From the NCBI RefSeq assembly GCF_003576645.1, contig NC_044925.1:21022009-21086008 (forward strand): a stretch of DNA of 64,000 nt, given 5' to 3'. Positions within the stretch are counted from its first letter, which is position 1; every line of letters starts with the position of its first letter. A model generated the notes under the pieces. It worked only from the letters and a program-made list of their open reading frames with translations. It made no database searches and was not told the origin of the DNA. Made by a program: the position numbers and the translations under genes. Below are positions 56,090 to 64,000 of this stretch, piece after piece. This stretch comes from Ipomoea triloba. Its lineage: Eukaryota > Streptophyta > Magnoliopsida > Solanales > Convolvulaceae.

Positions 56090-57646
56090 TTTGGTTGTTG
56101 GAATGTAACTTGCATCTAGAATAATTAAGTCGCAGTGTTTTTGGAATTTTTTCACTGTAATCTTGCTTGGTGTAAGTAAAAAAAAAAAAAAAAAAAAAAA
56201 AAACGACCTGCACGGATCTCCGTTTGGGGTTGTATTCGACCTGCACGTTTGGGGTTTTTGTTCTACATGCACGAGTAAATGTAACCATCAGAGTAGCCAA
56301 GTTGTGCAAGTTTGTTAGCAGCGAGAGTTGGATGGAAGAATGTACTACTTGAAAAACTGCAAGAAAGCATAGAGAAGCTTGAATATTATCTTATGTCAAG
56401 GAATTTGCAAGATGGTTGATCGGTCGACCAACACCTTGAAAATCAAGCAACATGCACTCGACTAAGCACTTCGTGTAACCAGCCCGGAAAATTTGACCAC
56501 TTGGACGCTATGCAATCTGGTCGATCATCCACTTGGAAGCCTAGCAACTTGCAACAATCGACAACCACTTCAATGTCAAATGACTTGCGAACTGACAAAG
56601 TGATATGTTGACCGACCATCCACTTGAATGGCAAGCAACTTGCACAGGACTACCAGCGATACCAAGCGACTTGCACCAGAATAGAGTCAGCAATGCAACC
56701 TGAACAAGTGCTATCAACTTGTAGACCACATGTAATTTTTGGTTTGTGTAGATTGGACTAGTTGTACAAAAAAAAAAAAAAAAAAAGGGTCAACCGACGG
56801 TCGGTCGACGTCGACCGACTGATCGACGACGAAGTCGTCGGTAGACGCAACCGACTGGAATTCCCAGTCGGTCCCAGTCAGTCGACGCCGACCGACTGGA
56901 TTTCCCAGTCGGTCGGCGTCAACAGTCGGCGGGGCGCCGACTGGGGAATCCAGTCGGCAACCGCCGACTGGTTGGACCAGATCTGGATTTTCCAGATCTG
57001 GTCCCAAAAAAAAAAAGAGGTTTTTGTTTTGTTTTTTGTTTTGATAGTTTGGAAGACTACTGGTGGGAGCATTGTTCTTGGCAAGTCCAAAGTATCAAAC
57101 TGGAGGAAATATACACGCAGGTGGTCAGATCATAAAAATCACTCAGCTGACCGGTAACAATCACCCCATTTGGTCTGGATCCGCCTGGTCAAGTCAACCA
57201 CTCGATAATTCGTATGTGCTACTTTCCTCATCCCCAGCCGTGGAGAACTTGATTGGTCTGTCAACTTTTACTTGACCGAGGTATCGCCAAGGGAAGACCC
57301 ATCTCCAAACCATGGAAAAGATGTGAACAAAATCCGCTAAATGATCCATTGCTCGACGATCGGAAACAAACAGGACAAACCCGTCTTTAATGATTATGCT
57401 TTCGGTTGTACTCTTTTTCCCTTAGCTAGGTTTTTTTTCCCATAGGGTTTTTCTTAGTCTAAGGTTTTTAACGAGGCAACCCGCGTAAATCACGCCCCTC
57501 CTGCTCAACTCAAACTTGAGGGGTTCATCACGGACTATCAAGGCATTCAAACCAGGGAGACTTTGCTCGCAACGAGTTAGCCGCCTGGAGCACATTCTAC
57601 TTCTCGAACCTGACGACTCTCGCAGATTCAAGAAGTGGGGGACTTG
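56090..57646 (+). other. 3' noncoding region of the gypsy element with hairpin repeats
   Basis: Holds an A run (about 56180-56203), diverged repeats around CATCCACTTG.A.GGCAAGCAA (56430-56690), and a G/C-rich hairpin block (56785-57003) between two A tracts. No protein frame. The end AGAAGTGGGGGACT (57631-57644) is the polypurine tract just before the 3' LTR. Confidence 0.8.
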
Positions 57647-58230
57647 TGATGGGTAAATATGCACATGTACTAGTCGGTCCGTAAATCACCCGTCCGTCAA
57701 CGGTCACCAACCTGCCCGTCGACGGTCACCCAATCGGTCGACCGCATGATTGGAAGCAACACACCTTGTGGATTGGAGGCTCACGAGCGCAACAGTTGCT
57801 TGATGTGACGACCGACAACTTTTCGGGAACAAGGGATCCGTGTTTTCATCACCTCGAGTGACTCAACCACTTCGAGCAAACCAATGCGCATTTTGCGGAG
57901 TGACTGTTCAGCCCACGCAAATATGCCATCCACTTGCATATCAGACACCATGTGCATAGTGAATCCACTTTGTATAAATATAGGGGTCATTCCCCTCACT
58001 AAGAGGGGAAAAAGGGGGAGGGAACTCATCAGTACTACACTAATACACTTGTGATTTGCTCATTCGTCTCTCTTGCTCTCTCCTTGTTACTGTTCGTCAC
58101 CCAATATAGCTTCTTACCACTCAGTCGTCAACCGGTAGAGCGACCGATTGACCGGCCGAGCGGCATCCTTCACCACACGTAACACACGTATTCGTAGCGT
58201 AATCGTAGACCCGTTTACATTACGCTATCA
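57647..58230 (+). repeat. 3' LTR of the gypsy element
   Basis: 584 bp, begins TGATGGGTAAATATG and ends TACGCTATCA. The 8 bp length difference from the 5' LTR is a 9 bp duplication (ACACGTA-containing, near 58180) minus one base. The target duplication ATAAT follows. Confidence 0.95.
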
Positions 58231-58555
58231 ATAATATACATTATTACTTGAGCTCTATTTTTTGTTTTATTTTTCACACAAACTAGTTTAATTATAATAA
58301 TGTTGAAGTATTATTTTAATTGCACTTTAGGTCATTTGACAATACATGTTATTGTATTACTCTGAATTTTAGTTTCATTTTTCACGTACACTAGTTTCAT
58401 TATAGTAATACTAAAGTATTATTTTAATTATATTACAATTACATTTAATTTAATAATAATGTGCTATGTTTTTTAGTTTTATTTTTCACATACTAATTTA
58501 ACTATAATAACAATAAAATATTATTTTAATTCTATTATAATTTCATTCGACAATT
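58231..58555. repeat. Repeat block split by the gypsy insertion, right part
   Basis: Three units of about 100-115 bp based on TAGTTTCATTTTTCAC, ACTAGTTTCATTATAGTAAT and AAAGTATTATTTTAATTATA, continuing the unit on the left side of the element. Confidence 0.7.
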
Positions 58556-59145
58556 ATGATTCACACATTAATGCATGGACATTGTCCGCCGTATAACAAC
58601 TGAAACAACATAACTCAAGAGGATAGATGTTTTCAAAAAAAAAAAAAGAAAAAAGAAAAAAGAAAAAAAGACTCAAGAGGATAGATGTTGGGCCTCCACC
58701 GTGGAAGCCCATTAAAAGCTGAATTGGAATTTGGAAGTGTGTGAGTGTGGCTTTATAAAACAAAATATAGTCTAGTCGGTGATTGGATCCCATACTTGTA
58801 ATTTAATTTTCCTCCACCATGGATTAGCTGTATTGCACCTTTTTTTTTTCTTTTTTTTTTTTTTTTACTATTTTTTCTTTGTCTGTTTTAAAACCAAAAA
58901 ATAAATAAATAAATAAATTGAAGTGTTACAATTCTTCATATTCATTTTTTACTAGTGAATTTGTCGATCTCGATCATCGCTGGTTAATAAGATAAATTCA
59001 TGTTAGATATAATAATATAAGATAAAGATTTGGTGTAGAAAAATTAATACAAGTTTCATAATTTTTTATTTATTCGCTATTTATGAATTAAATGACTATA
59101 TATTTTAACTTTTTTTTATTTACTAAAGTGCCAGGCAATTAATAC
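58556..59145. other. AT-rich intergenic stretch
   Basis: Contains A-rich AAAAGAAAAAAGAAAA (58636-58670), a duplicated CTCAAGAGGATAGATGTT on both sides of it (58614 and 58672), and a T run near 58840-58868. No gene. Confidence 0.6.
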
Positions 59146-59333
59146 TGTGAGCATAAATATAATATGTGCAGTCCAACTATCAGCTTAGGCTTTTAGTTGA
59201 GATGGAGCACATGCTTTAATTTGGTATCAGAGCCATGCAAAAGATCATGGGTTTGAATCTCCGCGTCACCCTCAAAAAGAGAGTCCAACTATCAGCTTAG
59301 GCTTTTAGTTGAGATGGAGCACATGCTTTAATT
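59146..59333 (+). mobile_element. SMART/TRIM-type miniature LTR retrotransposon, 3' LTR shortened
   Basis: The left LTR (59146-59221) begins TGTGAGCATAAATATAATA and ends GCTTTAATT. The primer site TGGTATCAGAGC follows at 59222-59233. The right LTR (about 59281-59333) lacks the first about 24 bases. A perfect 5 bp target duplication AATAC flanks it (59141-59145, 59334-59338). It is homologous to the copy at 1183-1399. Confidence 0.85.
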
Positions 59334-59338
59334 AATAC

Positions 59339-59958
59339 AACATATGAATCTGCACATGAAAGGTTGTAATATTTTGAGATATATAATTCTATTTTAATAT
59401 ATTCACTTGTTAGGAAATTAGGGAAATTTGTACATTTGCTGCTGCATTAATTTTGAAGTTTGTCAATTAAGGAACACAACAAACGGATGATTGGATTACT
59501 GATAGGTCAGTTTTCACTATTTATTTTCTTTATAAATAAATAATTGAATTGATTAATGTCTTTATATGAAAAAAAAATTAGTTTAAAAATGAAGAAATTG
59601 CATCCACAGGGAAAATCATCAACTCATTAATTTGGATGAGATAGTGTAGATTTCTTTTAGTTTAACTATGTCCCGAATTTGAATTTTAGATAGTCTTAAT
59701 TGACTGGTCGAGAAAATTTATAGATTAAAAAAAAGGAAAATGATTAGATGTTCAATAATATAAATAGTACAACTAACTTAAAGAGAATAACTTTAGTGAT
59801 TATAGAGTTAAGGTTACATAGATGATCCAAGTCAAGAATTTTCTTTATGGGGGGAAATTAGCTTTATTCATAAATTTATTGCAAAACACCCACATATTTA
59901 ATATATGGGTCACACTTGTGTAAGATATTTCAGGACGGATCGAGTCATGTTAATATGC
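59339..59958. other. AT-rich intergenic stretch
   Basis: No gene or defined repeat. The end (about 59900-59958, GGGTCACACTTGTGTAAG) may be the outer arm of the next foldback element. Confidence 0.5.
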
Positions 59959-60280
59959 AAATGTAGTACTTATATTAGAAAATGTAATACTAAATCATGA
60001 ATAAAATGTTTGTTACTTATAAAGAAAAACGTATGTAATACTTTTGAGGACAAATGTAATACTTTTATATTTTGATATAAAAATATTACTTTTTTCATCA
60101 CATGCATTATATTTTCCCATATATGTAATGTTGCACTTACAAAGGAAAATGTAATACTTTTACATCCAAATATAAAAGTATTACATTTTTTCTTCAAAAG
60201 TATTACATTTTTCCATACAAGTAATAAACATTTTATTCATGATTTAGTATTACATTTGCTAGTATAAGTATTATATTTCA
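59959..60280. mobile_element. Foldback MITE with ATGTAATACTTTT repeats
   Basis: Arms of about 88 bp (59959-60046 and 60193-60280) are inverted copies: both carry TGTAATACTAAATCATGAAT then AAAATGTTT. Between them the unit ATGTAATACTTTTA recurs in both orientations. The outer flanks GTCACACTTGTG and CCAGTCTCACGG may extend the element to about 59905-60310. Confidence 0.7.
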
Positions 60281-61128
60281 TCTTGAACCAACCAGTCTCA
60301 CGGACAAGGATTTGTTCATACAAGTTTTTGTCTTAATACATACAGAATATAATACATATATATAATGGAAAGGGATGAGAATCAGTGAGGGGGAGGAGTA
60401 ATATTTTGCTAATTTATCCTGTCATGGCGCATATGTTTTTGTATGTCTAGCAATCATATACTATCTATAAAATACATAAATAGTTGGGTTATAAATATTT
60501 TTTGTGAGTTCTACTGACTCGGTTACAATGTAGTATCTGTTCATAGCTACTTTCTCAACTTACTGAGGCTCGAACCCACTCCCTTCCACATGGGAGTGTA
60601 CACCGGATGCCGTTTGACCACAAGATCTTTGGCTTGGGCTATAAATATTTAATTAATGACATTATATAGAATTGTAAATTGTCATGTCCGTGGTAAAAAA
60701 AAAATCGATTTTCGACCCCTTTAAATGTAGAAAAACATTTTAAATGGGTAATGTTATTATTATTATTATTTTTTCAAATAGTATCGTATGAAATTGAATT
60801 TAAAACAATGTAACTTTATTCGGTCAATTGGTAATATGGCACAATTTAAGTATTCATAGGTAATTAATAATGTGACATTGTTTACAATTGATACAATTAT
60901 TTTGCCATTTATGAACATTTTCAATCAGTTTTCACAAGTCACCTTTTCAAGCTCGAAATTGCTCAATTGATTTTTTTTTTTTTTTTTTTGCGAAGTTTCA
61001 TAATATTTGCCTCTTCATCACTAATTTTGACAACTAAATAAATAACAAAAATTGAAACAAAACCTGCACTCCATTTTTGGATAAAAGGAGGGGTACACAA
61101 GAACAATTTAGTATCTTCTTAATATGAC
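60281..61128. other. AT-rich intergenic stretch
   Basis: Contains a scrap of a dispersed repeat (60510-60640: TTCTACTGACTCGGTTAC, GACCACAAGATCTTTGG, also seen near 40630-40730) and a T run at 60970-60989. No gene. Confidence 0.5.
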
Positions 61129-61685
61129 CAAGGTTGCAAAAATTGCTAGGAGTTCATTGGGCGTTCGAGGAAGCCTAGGCGCCCGTTTTTGTTGTTGTTG
61201 TTCTTGTTGTTAATTTAAAAGATTTTAAAAAAATTATTTAAAAGTTGGTAATTATAAACTATTTAATACTTTAATAGTTAGTACTAAAATATTAAATATT
61301 AACCTATAAAACATCTAGAATTGTAAATTGTATAAAGATTTAAAGAATCAAAACACAACACAAAGTCACAACTCACAATAATATTAGAGTACCTGATTTC
61401 GAATTTCTTATTACACTTTTTAGGTTTGTGATCGATTTGAACAATTTAAGGTTATTTTACTAAAAATGGCATCGGTTTGAGCAAAATAATTCATTTTAAA
61501 AAAATACAAAAAAATAGCAAACCGGCAATCTAGATGCCCACCTAGACGATCGCCTAGTCCGCCGCGACCTAGTCGATGCCTAAGCCACCTAGAACAGCAA
61601 TTCTGCCGAAATTCTTGGCGGCCGGCCACAGCCTAGCGCCTAAATGTCAATTAATCGATGCATAAGCACGATTTTTACAACATTA
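61129..61685. mobile_element. hAT-like MITE with CCTAGGCG motifs
   Basis: Left end AAGGTTGCAAAAATTG, right end CGATTTTTACAACATT (imperfect inverse). Subterminal AGCCTAGGCGCCCG and ATCGCCTAGTCCGCC, ACAGCCTAGCGCC words are shared with 12554-13265. It abuts the Tourist-like MITE. Confidence 0.55.
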
Positions 61686-61984
61686 GGGTGTGTTTGGTTC
61701 GCACATGGGAATCGGAATCGGTATGGGTATCAAATACTTGGTAAGGCTAATGGGTTTTGGTGAAAGTATTTTGCATGCTTGGTAGTAAAGTGGAATGTGA
61801 ATGATTATTCATAGTTGGGGAACAAATGAGAAGGGAAATGAAGCCCTTATTTAATAAGGGTATGAGTTTTTCAATTAATGGGTATTACAAACTCATAGTA
61901 ATATTCTAAAAACATGTCAACCAAACAATAATAATCACTTTGATACTCATACCTTATATCAAAACCCGTCAACCAAACACACCC
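61686..61984. mobile_element. Tourist-like MITE, copy 2
   Basis: GGGTGTGTTTGGTTCGC to AACCAAACACACCC, 299 bp, homologous along its length to 27080-27397. Flanks are TTA on the left and TAA on the right, so the 3 bp duplication is not exact here. Confidence 0.8.
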
Positions 61985-63494
61985 TAACTATGACACGTCT
62001 GAGTGTGGTGGCGCTTAAACAATTCCCATGATAAGTTTCTCTGACTTGAGCGTGTGATCTCTCGGACTCACACCAATCACAATTGTCAGGAAGAGCAATG
62101 TTGCACTCCGTTAATGACACATTAGAGGGTTAAACACTAGATAAAATATTTCCAAAAAAAAAAAAAACACTAGATAAAATATAATATAATATGAGCGCAG
62201 CATTAAGTTATTGAAGAAGGAAAGTAAAAGTATGAAAAGGGGAAATGGTGAGTTCTAAAAATGGTAAAAACTTACAAGTAGTTAACAAAAGAATAACCAA
62301 AGAAGTAAGTCAATTTAGGTGGTGAATGATCTCTGACTTGTCTTCATGCACCTTCTTCACCGTTGTTTCAATGCATTGAATACGTAAAAGCCATACCCCC
62401 CATAGCCTCCCTCCACTTGCCACTTGCAACCTATTCAACTCCACCCTTTTGACCATTCCACCCTTTTATCCTCATCTTTTTGTGTTTGTTAATCAACTTT
62501 ATTCACTAATATAACTAAATTAAATAATACAAAACAATCCAGTTATTTATAACTCGAGTCCGTCAATTTTCATTAATTAAACCAAGCACGTTAAATAAGA
62601 CAAAGAACACAACATTTAATGCCGATCATTGATAGATATTTATCAAATATGAATTAGATTGTGTTACCTTTGAATTGAATTATGTTCATACCTCTCAAGT
62701 ATCTACTTGGGAATGGGAGATCAAAGTATTATTAATTAGAATCAAATAAAATCCTATGAAAAAGGATTATATATCTTTAATATATATAGTATGTCATCAT
62801 TTATCATTGCCCATAAACCTGTCATCTACCATACCAACGCAACTTATCATAAGTTTTTTTATTTTTATTTTTTTATACTACTAACTTTGTTAGAATGTAA
62901 TATCTGTCTTTACATACTTTCTCAACTTAATAAAACATAAAGAATCAATGTGTCAATGCCTTTACTGAAATTTCACCTGTAATTTCCTATTTAGGAGAGG
63001 CACAGCTATGTTAGTTGTTATTATTGGATAGGGAATTGTTTGTACCAATTGTTGCAGGACCGGACCGGACTGGAATGGACATATATATATTAATATGATG
63101 TAATTCTGTTATCTGTGCATCATACGTAAAAAAGAGCACATGACCGTTATTCCGGTTTTTTATTTTTAGCTACTGTCTACGTTTGTATTCACTCGAAAGA
63201 AAACGCGGCTCCTAAAAAAAAAAAAGAAAAAGGAAAAAGGGAAAATAGTATTCCTGGAGTATAAATTCAGACACAAAACTCAACTCTCCTCCGCAATCAA
63301 CAATTTGTTGGGTTGTCAACCCTAGAAATTGTTCCCAATCCTTGCAACTTGGGGTTTCCATTTGCAGGTTTTTTCTTCAAAAACCCTAACCTGATTACCA
63401 GCTGGGGGGGGATTAAAGATTAATTGTGTTTATTGTCTGTCTGCATTTCCTTTCTAATTTTCTCGGCAGAGAAAAAAGGTGGAGAATTTTGTGA
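61985..63494. other. AT-rich DNA and promoter region of the kinase gene
   Basis: The first kilobase is AT-rich without genes. A TATA-like GAGTATAAATTC lies at 63257-63268, and the presumed leader (about 63290-63494) is C/T- then G-rich. No upstream ATG in good context was noted in the last 60 bases before the start. Confidence 0.5.
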
Positions 63495-64000
63495 ATGGGG
63501 AGCAGAATGCAGCAGGGGAAGAGAGGAGAAGTTGGGGTTGATGATGAAGCAATGGAGCTGAAGAAGAAGAAGAAGAGTGTTAATGATGGGAGATATGGGG
63601 ACGGGGTTGCATGGCGCAGAGGAGCAATGTTGGGGAAAGGGAGCTTCGGGTGTGTTTACATGGCGAGTCTGAAGAAACCCAGATCAAAATACGGCTACTT
63701 TCCCTCAGTCATGGCGGTGAAATCCGCTGAGGTTTCAGTTTCGGCTTCAATTCAGAAGGAGAGGGAGGTGCTCGCCCAAATCAAGGGCAATCCCTATGTA
63801 ATCCGATGCTTCGGCGAGGAGACCACCACCGGGGAGAATGGTGAGATGGTCTACAACTTGCTCCTCGAGTATGGCTCTGCCGGAACCCTAGCCGACAGGA
63901 TCAAGAAATCAGGGGGGGAGAAAGGATTGCCTGAATTGGAGGTGAGGTTTCATACTAGGTCTTTGCTTAGAGGGTTGAATCATATCCATCTCACCGGCTA
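63495..64000 (+). CDS. MAPKKK17/18/20-like protein kinase, N-terminal part
   Basis: 168 codons plus two bases are present before the window ends. A Lys-rich lead (ELKKKKKSVNDG) precedes the kinase domain. The ATP loop is LGKGSFGCVYMA (about residues 47-58) and the invariant lysine lies in VMAVKSAEV. The helix C region IQKEREVLAQIKGNPYVIRC and hinge NLLLEYGSAGTLADRI follow, then LLRGLNHIHLTGY just before the catalytic loop, which lies outside the window. The extra loop in the N-lobe and the EYGSAGTLAD hinge fit plant MEKK-type MAPKKKs of the stress and ABA-responsive group. Group membership is from memory. Confidence 0.88.
   Translation, partial: MGSRMQQGKRGEVGVDDEAMELKKKKKSVNDGRYGDGVAWRRGAMLGKGSFGCVYMASLKKPRSKYGYFPSVMAVKSAEVSVSASIQKEREVLAQIKGNPYVIRCFGEETTTGENGEMVYNLLLEYGSAGTLADRIKKSGGEKGLPELEVRFHTRSLLRGLNHIHLTG

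Larger units (their letters stand above)
49632..58230 (+). mobile_element. Ty3/gypsy LTR retrotransposon, Tat-type, full length
   Basis: 8599 bp, flanked by the 5 bp target duplication ATAAT (49627-49631, 58231-58235). It has two LTRs (576 and 584 bp), a primer site, one gag-pol frame, a 1.5 kb 3' noncoding region and a polypurine tract. The order gag, protease, reverse transcriptase, RNase H, a second archaeal-type RNase H, integrase, and the lack of a chromodomain, fit the Tat lineage. Coding capacity is lost through three stops and a small deletion in the reverse transcriptase. The element inserted into a pre-existing repeat block. Confidence 0.95.

Noticed and set aside
49766..58029. Identical 82-residue minus-strand frames in both LTRs (49766-50014 and 57781-58029)
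   Set aside because: They lie antisense within LTRs and are identical because the LTRs are; no coding signature.
61420..61629. Minus-strand 69-residue frame
   Set aside because: Lies over CCTAG-type subterminal repeats of a hAT-like MITE.

Overview
This is a stretch of nuclear DNA from a flowering plant, most likely a eudicot. It is AT-rich, its genes carry GT-AG introns, its proteins are typical plant families (tubby-like, folate-biopterin transporter, HEADING DATE REPRESSOR-like, PPR, RING-H2, MAPKKK), and the space between genes is packed with plant transposable elements. The species cannot be named from the sequence alone. No bacterial, viral or organellar gene blocks, CRISPR arrays, rRNA genes or intact tRNA genes were seen.

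Genes, left to right: (1) a minus-strand, five-exon, plastid-type Rossmann-fold protein (1032-3520); (2) a plus-strand, nine-exon tubby-like protein without an F-box (14441-16886); (3) a plus-strand, five-exon folate-biopterin transporter (20250-22899), convergent with (4) a minus-strand, three-exon HDR1-like coiled-coil protein (23265-25644); (5) a minus-strand PATELLIN pseudogene fragment (31934-32448) just beyond the 3' end of (6) a minus-strand single-exon PPR protein (32660-34642); (7) a minus-strand, nine-exon RING-H2 protein whose introns are all phase 1 (41395-43920); (8) the first 168 codons of a MAPKKK-like kinase that runs off the right edge (63495-64000). Exon joins were worked out by hand from splice consensus and frame, and every join keeps the frame. 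These genes have unrelated roles and do not form a pathway or cluster.

Mobile DNA fills the rest. The largest piece is an 8.6 kb Ty3/gypsy element of Tat type (49632-58230) with near-identical LTRs, an ATAAT target duplication and one continuous gag-pol frame broken only by three stop codons and a small reverse-transcriptase lesion. Others are two very small LTR elements of SMART/TRIM type, two SINEs of one family (one lying exactly at a splice donor), a Pack-MULE carrying a decayed DUF4408/DUF761 gene inside a hAT-like element, several hAT-type elements, a family of GAGCATC MITEs with TTA target duplications, two Tourist-like MITEs, and at least five foldback elements with short internal repeats.

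No clearly new biochemical system was found. The observations most worth following are the foldback family, the SINE at a splice site, the triplicated 5' splice donor upstream of the RING gene, the nonsense-only decay of the gypsy and Pack-MULE coding frames, and a fossil fragment of the transporter exon 3 kb from its source.
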